A DNA stretch of 64,000 bases from an uncultured Gammaproteobacteria bacterium (GTDB taxonomy: Bacteria; Pseudomonadota; Gammaproteobacteria; Steroidobacterales; Woeseiaceae). The DNA lies in NCBI GenBank assembly GCA_937899415.1, contig CALBPI010000060.1, positions 62,001 to 126,000 of the forward strand, written 5' to 3'. Shown here in pieces: positions 47,116-55,435 of this stretch; position 1 is the first letter of the stretch; each line of letters begins with the position of its first letter. A program made the translations under genes and the position numbers. Below the pieces are notes generated by a model. The model searched no databases and had not been told where the DNA came from. It saw nothing but the letters and a program-made list of their open reading frames with translations.

Positions 47116-49149
47116 TTACTCCGCTTCGACGTAGGGCAAATAGCGCCGGTTATACGTCGTGATGTCCGATGCGATGCGCAAGACGTCATCTGCGTTGTAG
47201 GCCGGATCGACTAGCGTCTCAGTATCGGCGCCGTATAGGAGTTCCGCCCACACGAGCGCAGCAATGTGTTCCCCCATCGGGCCGCTATGGCCTGCGCCTC
47301 CGTCTGTGAACAGGCCGCTTTGCGTATCCACCAGCGCGGTGATGTCTTCGAGACCACCGGCTTCATACTCCGCTTTCATCTGGCTGAGCACCTTGCCGTA
47401 GTTCGAGTAGAAGATATCGGTATCGGGGTAGAAGTCTCTGAGCCCCTGCACAACGGGAAAGAAATTGTCGCCTCCCTCAGTGATCTCAAGGTCGTAGGCG
47501 TCAGAAGTCTTGTTGGGGCCGCCCTGCAGGTAAGGAAAGCCAATGAAGATCTTCGTGCTTGGGTTGTAACCGAGCGCGAGATCGATCCAGAGGGCGTAGA
47601 ACTCGCCAGGATTGTCTTCAGAGACCTCGCCGATAGTCATGCCGAATAGCGCGACCTCACCGGTAGCCAGCTTTTGCTCGATTGCCTGGCGCTGTGTCTC
47701 GTTCTCCCACAAGGCTTGTGGCGAGCCATTGGCGCCGCCGGCGAAGACTGTATCCAGGGCGTGATCGGCGAAGCCGCCACGCTGCGCGGCGTCATCAAAC
47801 GCCTCGGCAACAGGGACAAAAAAGCTCTGCCCGATAAACAGGCCATTCGCGCCCGACTCCAGGGCGGTACCGTTGTCGAGGTTACCGCCGCTGAGCATGG
47901 TTCCTTCGAGCACATCCTGGAAAAATGCATAGGCCAGTTCGACTCCGTTGGCATCCCGGCAAATTACGGGGCCACGTCCGTTGATGTTTTGCTGGCTTTG
48001 CACGAAGTCCGGGTCAGGGATGTAATGGCCGCTACCGACGCCTTCGTAGTACTGCACCGTCGGGCGACTCATGCTGTCGGTGTAGGTCTCACTGAAGATC
48101 AAACAGCCATCGTCCGGATCGTTGTCAGGCAAGAGCACTCTGTCGGTTGCAAGTGTGGTGTCCGCGCCCGATGTCGTCACGAAATACTCGACAGTCTCGG
48201 GGATCGAACGATTGTCGAAGCCGCCGTCGAACGGAACCCGCGGGTCTTCGGTGCCGCCGAAGATCAGGATGGGCGGCGTCGGCAATGACAGCGGATCGGG
48301 GATGGGGTCCTCGGCCAGGTTGCCCACGAAGCTTGCGATTGCGGCGAAGCGGTCGGGCGCTTCGATCGCCATTCGATAGGCCATCATGCCGCCGTTGGAA
48401 CGACCACCGACCAGCACTTTGTCCGTATCGATGGGACGTCCAGTGGCAATTTCGTCGATGACGCTCAGGAGAAACCCCGCGTCATCGGCGCTCGAGAATC
48501 GCCCGTTCAGGTCATTCCAGCTCTGGCTCTCACCGAGGCCGTCACCGTCGTTATCGGAATAGCCGTTGGGGTAGACCACTACGAAGCCATCCTGATCCGC
48601 TAACGTCAGCCAATCGCGTGGTGTCTCACCTTCGGCGATGAATTCGCGCATATTGCCGCTGGACCCATGCAAGAACATGACGAGCGGGGCTGCTGCGGCA
48701 ACTGTGTCAGGTGTGTAAACGCTGTAGATGCGGCGTACACCGTTGTGTACGGTTTCCACCTCGAGAAGGCTCGCGCCCGCTTCGGGGTCCGCTGTAATGC
48801 TCACGCTGGCCACGCTGGAGGCGCCGGATCCGTCGGTCGCCGATACCTCGAACGCGAGCACCGCGCTGCTGTCGAGCAGCGGAATCTGGATGCTCGCGGT
48901 TGCGGTGTCGTCACCGTCAATGATCGCCGACGGGCCGGCGGTTTGTGTCCAGTCATAGGACACCGTGCCCTGTGCATTAGACGTTGTTGCGCTCAACGCG
49001 AGCTTCTGTGTTTCCGTGCCTGAAGCTGGCGCACTGGCCTGCACTGAAAATTCTGTCGATATAGGTGTTGGTTCGCTGTCGTCTGAGCCACTGCTCGAAC
49101 AGCCGAAAAGGCCTAACAGCAGCAGGGCGCCAAGTAATCGATACTTCAT
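47116..49149 (-). CDS. Two-domain esterase lipoprotein: PHB-depolymerase-like plus SGNH-like domain
   Basis: 677-residue lipoprotein (MKYRLLGALLLLGLFGCSSS, lipobox LFGC; ATG 49149 after GGAG). Domain order is an Ig/PKD-like beta domain (32-120), then an LpqC/PHB-depolymerase-type alpha/beta hydrolase (128-412). The hydrolase has oxyanion FLHGSSGN, nucleophile S251 in GGRSNGGMMAY, D302 and H375 in GSGHYIP. A second domain (434-650) has GLFIGQSFFVP (S442) and a late Asp-His (D616, H621), arranged like a divergent SGNH hydrolase. The substrate is probably a polyester or feruloyl-type ester at the cell surface. The fusion is unusual. Confidence 0.75.
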   Translation of the reverse strand: MKYRLLGALLLLGLFGCSSSGSDDSEPTPISTEFSVQASAPASGTETQKLALSATTSNAQGTVSYDWTQTAGPSAIIDGDDTATASIQIPLLDSSAVLAFEVSATDGSGASSVASVSITADPEAGASLLEVETVHNGVRRIYSVYTPDTVAAAAPLVMFLHGSSGNMREFIAEGETPRDWLTLADQDGFVVVYPNGYSDNDGDGLGESQSWNDLNGRFSSADDAGFLLSVIDEIATGRPIDTDKVLVGGRSNGGMMAYRMAIEAPDRFAAIASFVGNLAEDPIPDPLSLPTPPILIFGGTEDPRVPFDGGFDNRSIPETVEYFVTTSGADTTLATDRVLLPDNDPDDGCLIFSETYTDSMSRPTVQYYEGVGSGHYIPDPDFVQSQQNINGRGPVICRDANGVELAYAFFQDVLEGTMLSGGNLDNGTALESGANGLFIGQSFFVPVAEAFDDAAQRGGFADHALDTVFAGGANGSPQALWENETQRQAIEQKLATGEVALFGMTIGEVSEDNPGEFYALWIDLALGYNPSTKIFIGFPYLQGGPNKTSDAYDLEITEGGDNFFPVVQGLRDFYPDTDIFYSNYGKVLSQMKAEYEAGGLEDITALVDTQSGLFTDGGAGHSGPMGEHIAALVWAELLYGADTETLVDPAYNADDVLRIASDITTYNRRYLPYVEAE

Positions 49150-49293
49150 GAGAAGTACTCCACATCTGTGAAATTCGATACTTAGACGACCGACGCACCG
49201 CAGACCTTCCCGGCATGCGAAACCTGCTGACCGGGCCAGCATGCTGTCGGGGCGCCACACAAGGCGCCCAGCACTATTTAGTGTGACTTGGCG

Positions 49294-49695
49294 TTATTCA
49301 TCATCGCTGCCGTAGCGATTAATCCGGCTCTTTAGTGATTCCCGATGCGCGGCGATTCGCTGCTTTTGGTCGGGCGTCAGCAGCGGTGCGAGTTCCGTAT
49401 CGAGGCGCTCCAGGCTCAAGAAGAATTCTGCTCTGTTTGCAGCGATCCGTTTCCCGAAGGTGTCACCGTGCGCGTCGACGATCGCTGTGACCGCGTCCGC
49501 CTGCGAGGCGTTCATGGGTTCGATCAGCGACATCATTTGGAGTTTGAAACCCTCGGCGCTGGTGAACTGTTGAATCTCGGTGACACGATGGCGAATGACA
49601 TTGCCCATGATCGCTGCGCCCATGACCACGCCGATCATCAATGTCACCACCAACACGGCCACGCTGCGCAGAACCGCGCCCTTACGCCCGGTCAT
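49294..49695 (-). CDS. Spy/CpxP-like periplasmic membrane-anchored protein
   Basis: 133-residue protein with one N-terminal membrane helix (VAVLVVTLMIGVVMGAAIMG) and a helical periplasmic domain containing LEPMNASQADAVTAIVDAHG and LAPLLTPDQKQRIAAHRESL, the LTxxQ signature of Spy/CpxP/CnrX-type stress proteins. The ATG overlaps the anti-sigma stop (ATGA). Third gene of the sigma operon. It may be a chaperone or a stress or metal sensor feeding the sigma factor. Confidence 0.78.
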   Translation of the reverse strand: MTGRKGAVLRSVAVLVVTLMIGVVMGAAIMGNVIRHRVTEIQQFTSAEGFKLQMMSLIEPMNASQADAVTAIVDAHGDTFGKRIAANRAEFFLSLERLDTELAPLLTPDQKQRIAAHRESLKSRINRYGSDDE

Positions 49696-50105
49696 GTCAG
49701 CGCTCCTAGCACGGCGACGATATTGCGAGCGGGCAAGCCGAACAGGGCGTCCAGGATGGATGCGCCTGCGGGCGCACCGAGATAATTGTTCAGCATAATA
49801 AGGACCGTCAGTGCGCTGGCCGGAACAGCCACTCGCGGAAACATGCGCCACAACAGCATCATCGCATCATCGGAAACGAATGCTGCCCGCGCGTTAATCT
49901 GCGCCATCACGCGGGCTTCGAAGCCGGGTTGAAACCCAAGCGGTCCGCTACCCTCGACGACACGACCGAGTGCCTCGGCGTCAACGACGCTCGCGTCAAA
50001 GGTCGGATCATGGCTTCGCAGCGCTTTAAATGTCTCCAGCTCGGTCGGCGTCAGGCTGCCGTCGAGGTATCGCTCCAGGAGTACCCTGTGTTTCTTATTC
50101 ATCAT
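49692..50105 (-). CDS. Putative membrane anti-sigma factor
   Basis: 137-residue protein. The N-terminal LLERYLDGSLTPTELETFKAL resembles the anti-sigma N-domain that clamps ECF sigma factors. One or two membrane helices (about 88-106 and 112-132) follow. There is no zinc-binding HxxxCxxC. It overlaps the sigma gene end and the next gene start, giving a tightly coupled three-gene operon. Identification rests mainly on context. Confidence 0.72.
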   Translation of the reverse strand: MMNKKHRVLLERYLDGSLTPTELETFKALRSHDPTFDASVVDAEALGRVVEGSGPLGFQPGFEARVMAQINARAAFVSDDAMMLLWRMFPRVAVPASALTVLIMLNNYLGAPAGASILDALFGLPARNIVAVLGALT

Positions 50106-50685
50106 AGATCTCCGATTCCAGCGCGGCCTTCAGGTGCTGGCGTGCGCGGGACAGTCTCGAAAAAACGGTCCCTTCAGATAGGTTCAGGATGGCCGCGACT
50201 TCCGCTGTGCTGTAGCCCTGCATCAAGCGCAGAACGGCCACGGAACGAAACTCCGGCTTCAGTTGGTTCAGCGCATTGAGAACGAGCTGTCGCTGTTCCA
50301 GGTTGCCTGCAACGTTGTCTGATGCAGGAATGTCATCGATAGGGTCCGCCGCGTCGCTGTCGGCGCGCGTGAAAAATCGCGACAGGAACCGCTTGCGTCG
50401 GCGCAGTTCGTCGAGCGCGGTGTTCATGGCGATTCGAGTCACGTAGGTCTTGAAGCTCGAATCGGCTCGAAACCGATCAAGCCCGTTGTAGATCTTGATC
50501 ATCGCGACCTGACCGGCCTCTTCGGCTGCGTCGCCCGCCCCGAGCATGCCGATCACCGTACTTGCGACGACGGCCTCGTAGCGCCTCACGATATCTGCAA
50601 AGGCATTGCGGTCGCCACGAGTCACGGCGGCAATGAGCTCGGCATCCGTTTTGTGCTCAGTGCTTACAGAATCGACGATCCGCAT
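50095..50685 (-). CDS. ECF-type RNA polymerase sigma factor
   Basis: 196-residue sigma-70 family (ECF) factor. Region 2 contains DAAEEAGQVAMIKIYNGLDRF and FKTYVTRIAMNTALDELRRR. Region 4 is VLNALNQLKPEFRSVAVLRL, followed by the helix-turn-helix YSTAEVAAILNLSEGTVFSRLSRAR. The ATG at 50685 was preferred to GTG 50691. A promoter-like element at 50755-50781 matches one in front of the divergent Spy-like gene, suggesting autoregulation. Confidence 0.92.
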   Translation of the reverse strand: MRIVDSVSTEHKTDAELIAAVTRGDRNAFADIVRRYEAVVASTVIGMLGAGDAAEEAGQVAMIKIYNGLDRFRADSSFKTYVTRIAMNTALDELRRRKRFLSRFFTRADSDAADPIDDIPASDNVAGNLEQRQLVLNALNQLKPEFRSVAVLRLMQGYSTAEVAAILNLSEGTVFSRLSRARQHLKAALESEIYDE

Positions 50686-50754
50686 CAACACATTATGACC
50701 TTTTGACCCGCCCGCAGCCCCGCGCCGCAGCGTTTCGGGGGCACCCGACTCTTA

Positions 50755-50781
50755 GACGTTATGCGACATCAATTCCTTCCC
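50755..50781 (-). promoter_or_regulatory. ECF-type promoter of the sigma operon
   Basis: On the minus strand GGGAAGGAA (-35) starts at 50781 and CGTCTAA (-10) starts 23 bases downstream at 50758. The spacing is the same as in the divergent element at 50826-50852. The expected start is about 60 nt upstream of the sigma gene. Confidence 0.7.
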
Positions 50782-50825
50782 GTTGCAATGCCAGCGCATC
50801 TTGGATTGAGAGCGGGGTCACCTTT

Positions 50826-50852
50826 GGGAAGAAAGCTCTGCCCCTGTTCGTC
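50826..50852 (+). promoter_or_regulatory. ECF-type promoter of the divergent Spy-like gene
   Basis: GGGAAGAAA at 50826 and CGTCAA at 50849, 23 bases between first bases, identical to the sigma operon element. It lies about 45 nt upstream of the 50898 start codon. Confidence 0.7.
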
Positions 50853-50897
50853 AAATCCATATGACATCGAGGTAAGCCCTGTCCTTAGGAGATTGTT

Positions 50898-51305
50898 ATG
50901 AAACGTGTCGTGTTTTTTGTAGCGTTCGTTGCGCTTTTTAGTTGCGCCCCAATGGCCCACACGCAGGGGGATCGCGCGGCTCAGATCCGTCTGCAGGTAC
51001 AGCAGACCATCGAAAGACTGGAGCTGACTGACGAACAGATTGAGCGGTTTTTGCCCGTCGTTGAGCGGTCTTTGTTGGCGCAAAAAGAACTGATGGCCAA
51101 GTACGGTTTGGACCCGGAGAGCCGCCAGGCTGCCAGGCCCGATCGCAAGACCCTGAAAGCGCTGCGTGCTGAAATGGAGGCGTTGCGAGCAAACGCGCTG
51201 GCCGAGCTTGAGGGTATCTTGAGCGACACGCAGCTCACAGCGCTCATAGCGATCCAAGAGGAACGCCGAGCGGCGATGCAGTCGCGAATGCGCGACTCGC
51301 GTTAG
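50898..51305 (+). CDS. Secreted Spy-like (LTxxQ-type) periplasmic protein
   Basis: 135-residue exported protein with signal MKRVVFFVAFVALFSCAPMA. The helical domain reads LELTDEQIERFLPVVERSLLAQ and then LEGILSDTQLTALIAIQEER. Two LT(D/x)xQ-type motifs place it with Spy-like chaperones. An AGGAG site precedes the ATG. It is divergent from the ECF operon and shares its promoter motif, so it is probably a regulon member. Confidence 0.78.
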   Translation: MKRVVFFVAFVALFSCAPMAHTQGDRAAQIRLQVQQTIERLELTDEQIERFLPVVERSLLAQKELMAKYGLDPESRQAARPDRKTLKALRAEMEALRANALAELEGILSDTQLTALIAIQEERRAAMQSRMRDSR

Positions 51306-51493
51306 GACGGTGAAACTCCTGTCGTTCGTACCATAGCCGGTTACATCTCAGACCTCGCGGCGATGCCTTGCTCGCAATCCAATGGATCGATTATTTAGAA
51401 AATAGAAATACTGATTCTCGGATCGACCGCTTTTTACCGGAGATCCGGCAAGTTAACGTGCGCGCCACACCCCAATGACCCAGGAGTACCACC

Positions 51494-52483
51494 ATGCGCG
51501 CAATGGTCCTGAACGAGTACGGCGACAACGCTACGTTCCAACTCACAGATGTTTCACAGCCTGAGGCAGGCGCCGGCCAGGTGTTGGTGCGTGTCGCTGC
51601 GAGCAGTGTCAACACCGTTGACACCATGATTCGCCAGCTCGGCCAGGAGAACTTGCCGCTGTCACCGGATCTGCCCGCCGTGCTTGGCATGGACTTCGCG
51701 GGCACGGTCGAAGCCACGGGCGAGGGCGTCACAGGGTTTGCGCCCGGTGATGAGGTCTTCGGATGTGCGGGGGGGCTCGCCCACCTGCAGGGCGCGCTCG
51801 CGGACTACATGGTGGCCGACTCGCGCTTGATTGCGCACAAGCCAAAGCGGCTTTCGATGCGTGAGGCCGCCGCGCTGCCGCTCGTCGGTATTACGGCCTA
51901 CGAAGGGTTGCAGCGTGCACAGGTCAAGGCCGGGCAGAAAGTGCTCGTGCACGGCGGTGTCGGTGGGGTTGGGCACGTCGCCGTACAACTCGCCAAGCAG
52001 CTCGGTGCGGACGTCTACACCACTGTCTCGACGGACGATCAGTTCGCGATTGTGGCGGGCTATGGGGCGACCGGTATCAACTATCTGACGGAATCCGTCG
52101 CCGACTACGTTGCAAAGCACACCGACGGTGCCGGGTTCGATGTCGTCTTCGACTCCGTAGGCGGCGAGAACATGACGAACTCGTTCGAGGCGGCCGCGTT
52201 GAATGGGCACGTCACCACAACGGTGTCTTTGCTCGAGCTCGACCTGACGCCGGCGCATTTCAAAGGGCTGTCCATACACGTCGTATTCATGTTGATTCCG
52301 ATGCTGCACGACCATAAACGGGAAGTGCACGGCGAAATCCTCGCGGCACTGAGTGCTGCCGTGGACGCCGGTTCGCTGACGCCGCTACTCGACGAGACGC
52401 AATTCGCGCTCGCTGATGTGGGTCAGGCTTACGACCGGCTCACCAGCGGCGAGGCCGTTGGCAAGGTGGTCATAGGCGTCTAG
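51494..52483 (+). CDS. Zinc-independent NADPH:quinone oxidoreductase (MDR family)
   Basis: 329-residue medium-chain dehydrogenase/reductase. The N-terminal GroES-like part (ASSVNTVDTMIRQLG, LGMDFAGTVEATGEGVTGFAPGDEVFG) precedes the Rossmann motif VLVHGGVGGVGHVAVQLAK. The structural-zinc Cys cluster is missing, as in quinone reductases. The reaction is probably NADPH-dependent reduction of quinones or enones. A GGAGT site precedes ATG 51494. No operon partner is certain. Confidence 0.87.
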   Translation: MRAMVLNEYGDNATFQLTDVSQPEAGAGQVLVRVAASSVNTVDTMIRQLGQENLPLSPDLPAVLGMDFAGTVEATGEGVTGFAPGDEVFGCAGGLAHLQGALADYMVADSRLIAHKPKRLSMREAAALPLVGITAYEGLQRAQVKAGQKVLVHGGVGGVGHVAVQLAKQLGADVYTTVSTDDQFAIVAGYGATGINYLTESVADYVAKHTDGAGFDVVFDSVGGENMTNSFEAAALNGHVTTTVSLLELDLTPAHFKGLSIHVVFMLIPMLHDHKREVHGEILAALSAAVDAGSLTPLLDETQFALADVGQAYDRLTSGEAVGKVVIGV

Positions 52484-52522
52484 AGTTGCGGGTGAATCCA
52501 CCACATCATGAAGGACGCCAAC

Positions 52523-53056
52523 ATGCGCCGTGCTCGCAACCTAGTAGCCGCTTTTGCCCTGTGCTCGATAGCAACCTCTGCCACCGCGGACACCTTCACG
52601 CTGACCAGCAGCACCATCGCCGAGGGCCAGGCCCTCGATGCGCTACAGGTGTTTGAAGGTTTCGGCTGTACAGGCGGCAACGCCGCACCGGACCTGGCCT
52701 GGTCGGGCGCGCCCGAAGGCACCAAGAGCTTTGCGGTCACGGTCTACGACCCGGACGCGCCAACAGGTTCAGGCTGGTGGCACTGGTTCGCCTTCAACAT
52801 TCCTGCCGACGTAACGACGCTCAAGGCTGGCGGGGCGATACCCGAAGGCGCCATCGAGCTCAAGAACGACTACGGGTTGGTTGGCTTCGGCGGCGCCTGC
52901 CCACCGCCTGGTGAAGTGCACCGGTACCAGTTCACCGTCTATGCGTTGGGCACCGTGCTCGAGATCGATGGCAACGTGAGCAACGCGCTGGCGGGCTACA
53001 TGGTCAAGGCTAACAGTCTGGCCTCGGCAACGATTACGGCGGTCTACACGCGCTAG
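52523..53056 (+). CDS. Secreted PEBP-family (YbhB/YbcL-like) protein
   Basis: 177-residue phosphatidylethanolamine-binding-protein fold with a signal peptide (LVAAFALCSIATSATA). The conserved FAVTVYDPDAPTGSGWWHW and the PPPGEVHRYQFTVYAL (H-R-Y) ligand-pocket motifs are present. Bacterial members are of unknown function. ATG 52523 is preferred over 52508 because AAGGA lies 7 bases upstream of it. It lies 39 bp after the oxidoreductase stop. Confidence 0.88.
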   Translation: MRRARNLVAAFALCSIATSATADTFTLTSSTIAEGQALDALQVFEGFGCTGGNAAPDLAWSGAPEGTKSFAVTVYDPDAPTGSGWWHWFAFNIPADVTTLKAGGAIPEGAIELKNDYGLVGFGGACPPPGEVHRYQFTVYALGTVLEIDGNVSNALAGYMVKANSLASATITAVYTR

Positions 53057-53105
53057 CGTCCACGGCCATGGCGGGCGGCTGACCGCCTCCGGCAAGGGCA
53101 GCAGG

Positions 53106-53603
53106 TTAGCAGCCGGAGCGCGTGACGCCGTCCGGAACCCGCTCGGATTCAGACACTCGAGAGAACGTTGCGGTGCGCCCCAGCAGCGACACCCCGATGT
53201 AGCCGCGCATCTTTAAGGTGTCGCTTTCTTCGAGCCAGACTTTGCCTTTATAGGTCCGCCCGTTGTCGGGCGAGTAGACACGGCCGCCTTCCCATTTGCC
53301 GGATTTGGCGTTGCGCTTGAAGCCGCTGAGAAAGGTGAGGCCGGTGACATCGCGATCTCGCAGTTCGGGGTCGGGGTTGTTCTCATCCCGCGATGGCACC
53401 TGCTGCCAGGCGATGGTCCCAATGAGCTCGTCGCCTGATTTGCAGATTCGAACGAGACCGTCGCCTTCCTCGGTCCAGTACAGCCCTTCAACCCCCGACT
53501 CCGCGCCATCCGCGGCGCTTGCGATCAACAGGATCGCTGTGGCTAGAGCTGTCATAGCCAGTCCGCGGAACCCAGAATTGCTCGGGCGGTGATACTGCGT
53601 CAT
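53106..53603 (-). CDS. DUF2147 secreted protein
   Basis: 165-residue exported protein (signal near MTALATAILLIASAADGAES). The DUF2147 core is VEGLYWTEEGDGLVRICKSG, then FKRNAKSGKWEGGRVYSPDNG and LKMRGYIGVSLLGRTATFSR. Family function is unknown. It starts 4 bp after the upstream gene's stop with GGAG spanning that stop, so it is the third gene of the TetR-adjacent operon. Confidence 0.85.
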   Translation of the reverse strand: MTQYHRPSNSGFRGLAMTALATAILLIASAADGAESGVEGLYWTEEGDGLVRICKSGDELIGTIAWQQVPSRDENNPDPELRDRDVTGLTFLSGFKRNAKSGKWEGGRVYSPDNGRTYKGKVWLEESDTLKMRGYIGVSLLGRTATFSRVSESERVPDGVTRSGC

Positions 53604-53607
53604 CGTC

Positions 53608-54471
53608 TTACTCCATCACATTGTCGGTGGGCAACACATCACGTTTTAAAGTGCCATGCGCCTCGTAGTATGTTGCTGCGCGTCTCCAGGCGCGTCGCAT
53701 GGCGAGTGACTCGCGCAGCGCGTCAAAAAGCGCACCAGGGCCGGCTTCTAGCAGAATCCCTATTGACCGCAACGCGGAGCCGCCGCTCGGAACGTAGTGT
53801 TCTGCGTCGACGATTGGCAGTTCGCCGGAATGCGCCAGGATCTGGTCCACCATCGCTGGGTGGGTCCAGTCGCTGCGGAAGGCCACCCGAAAAGAGGGGT
53901 CGATGACGTAGACCATGTTGGGCATGCTGCCATAGGCCCGATGAAAGCTGCCCGCGACGTCGTCGACCAGCAGGGCGCGCGTTTCACGCGGTTCGCGTTC
54001 TGCGACACTTTGGGCTCTGTCGATCTTCTCCGCGAGGGTTTCGAAGCGAGGCATGCGATGCCCAGGGTGGGCTTCGCGGACGTAGACCACGAGGAACACC
54101 GTGTCAGCGCCCCGGTGGCTGGCGGCGACGTGGGTCATAGGTGCGATGTGCTGGCGGTAGGCCGGGCACGACAGAGAGCCGGTCTCCAGCACGATACGTT
54201 TGCCCTTGAAGTCCGACAGACGAACCTCGGTACCGTCCAGCCCAAACAAGGTGGCATCGACGGCCGGCTGTCCGGCCCAGGGCCCCGGCAGACTGCTGTG
54301 GTCATAGTGTTGGATATCGAATCGTTCGTAGTTGTAGTCAGAGGTCAATTCAGCATCTCCGGTCGCACAACCGACCGTCATTGTCAGCAGCGGTGTCGCG
54401 AGCAGGCGTGCGGCGAGGCGTGCCCCCGCCCGGGGTCGCCGTGCGGTTGCCGTGTGAGTTTGGGTGCTCAT
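53608..54471 (-). CDS. Iodothyronine-deiodinase-like thioredoxin-fold protein
   Basis: 287-residue protein with an N-terminal hydrophobic segment ending in VGC (possible lipoprotein). The thioredoxin-fold part contains GTEVRLSDFKGKRIVLETGSLSCPAYR, where deiodinases have a Cys/Sec-Pro active site, followed by VVYVREAHPGHRM, the deiodinase YxxEAHxxxxW-like block without the Trp. An AhpC/TSA-type redoxin is the alternative. The substrate is unknown. The start overlaps the SDR stop (ATGA). Confidence 0.75.
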   Translation of the reverse strand: MSTQTHTATARRPRAGARLAARLLATPLLTMTVGCATGDAELTSDYNYERFDIQHYDHSSLPGPWAGQPAVDATLFGLDGTEVRLSDFKGKRIVLETGSLSCPAYRQHIAPMTHVAASHRGADTVFLVVYVREAHPGHRMPRFETLAEKIDRAQSVAEREPRETRALLVDDVAGSFHRAYGSMPNMVYVIDPSFRVAFRSDWTHPAMVDQILAHSGELPIVDAEHYVPSGGSALRSIGILLEAGPGALFDALRESLAMRRAWRRAATYYEAHGTLKRDVLPTDNVME

Positions 54472-55388
54472 GCAGGCAGGCCCAGGAGTTCGGACGAAAC
54501 CTGCCAGAGCTCATTGACGAGGTCATCGTCCTGAGCGTCGGGGGAGGGTGGCTTGATGTCTCCCCCGTCCAGGTAGGCAAAGCCCATCCCGGACCAATGA
54601 TCATCGCGAATCAGCGTCGCAATGTGGCCGGCCGATACCGACGACAACCGCATGTTGGCGACGAAAGGCGTAGCCAATCGGCCCAGCGTCTTAAGGACGG
54701 TGCGTTGAATGGCGGGAAAGTCACGTGCCAGCCGCGTGTCCACCATGAGCCCAGGGTCGATGGCAAACACGTCGACGTCGCGTCGCTGTTCGCGGAGCCA
54801 GGCTTGCAGTGCCCGGGCCTGCAGGACATTGCCGAGCTTTGAGGTTGAATAGCGCAGCCGACCGTCGTCAAAACCGGGCGCCGGGTCAATAGAAATGATG
54901 AGCGCGAGTTCCCGCGTGCCAATCCAGCGAGGAATTGGAATGCCGGCCCGTCTCGCCAGTTTGTTGTCCGGATCGTGGACGCCACTGCTCACGATGACGA
55001 CCCTGCCGCCGTTGACGATGTTTCCCCCAAGTCGTCGCAGGACCAGTTGATGCGCCAGCACGTTGACCGCAAACGTTAGCTCATAACCCTGCCGGCTCTT
55101 GAGGTCTTGCGCGGTCGATATGCCGGCGTTCGCAACGATGCCGCCCAGTGGCTGATGCTCGATGGTGTCCAAGGCCTCGTTGAGCGCCGCAAGGTCCGCC
55201 AGGTCCGCAACGAAGGGCGCAGCGTGACCGCGAGTCGATGTGTTGATGTGATCGACCAGCGACACGACCGCGTCTCGACGGCGTCCGCCGATCAATAGGT
55301 AAGCGCCCTGCGTCGCGAGTGCCAAAGCAGTTCGGCGGCCCAGACCCGTGGTGGCCCCGGTAACCAAAATCGCCTGTTCTAATGCCAT
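54468..55388 (-). CDS. Short-chain dehydrogenase/reductase
   Basis: 306-residue classical SDR. The cofactor motif TGATTGLG, the NAG motif (VANAGIS) and the catalytic YSTSK, with upstream Ser in VVIVSSGVHDP, are intact. The C-terminal extension resembles retinol/protochlorophyllide-type reductases. The first gene of an operon with the deiodinase-like and DUF2147 genes, divergent from TetR across the operator at 55403-55419. Confidence 0.88.
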   Translation of the reverse strand: MALEQAILVTGATTGLGRRTALALATQGAYLLIGGRRRDAVVSLVDHINTSTRGHAAPFVADLADLAALNEALDTIEHQPLGGIVANAGISTAQDLKSRQGYELTFAVNVLAHQLVLRRLGGNIVNGGRVVIVSSGVHDPDNKLARRAGIPIPRWIGTRELALIISIDPAPGFDDGRLRYSTSKLGNVLQARALQAWLREQRRDVDVFAIDPGLMVDTRLARDFPAIQRTVLKTLGRLATPFVANMRLSSVSAGHIATLIRDDHWSGMGFAYLDGGDIKPPSPDAQDDDLVNELWQVSSELLGLPA

Positions 55389-55397
55389 CGCTTTGCC

Positions 55398-55425
55398 TTG
55401 AAGATATACAGCGTATATCTATACT
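55398..55425 (+). promoter_or_regulatory. Promoter of the TetR gene
   Basis: TTGAAG-N16-TATACT. The spacer is occupied by the 17-bp operator at 55403-55419, so repressor binding would block RNA polymerase. Confidence 0.6.
55403..55419. promoter_or_regulatory. TetR-type operator between SDR and TetR genes
   Basis: GATATAC-AGC-GTATATC, a perfect 17-bp palindrome with 7-bp arms, within the 47-bp divergent spacer. It is positioned to control both promoters. Confidence 0.82.
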
Positions 55426-55435
55426 TCCGAACAAA

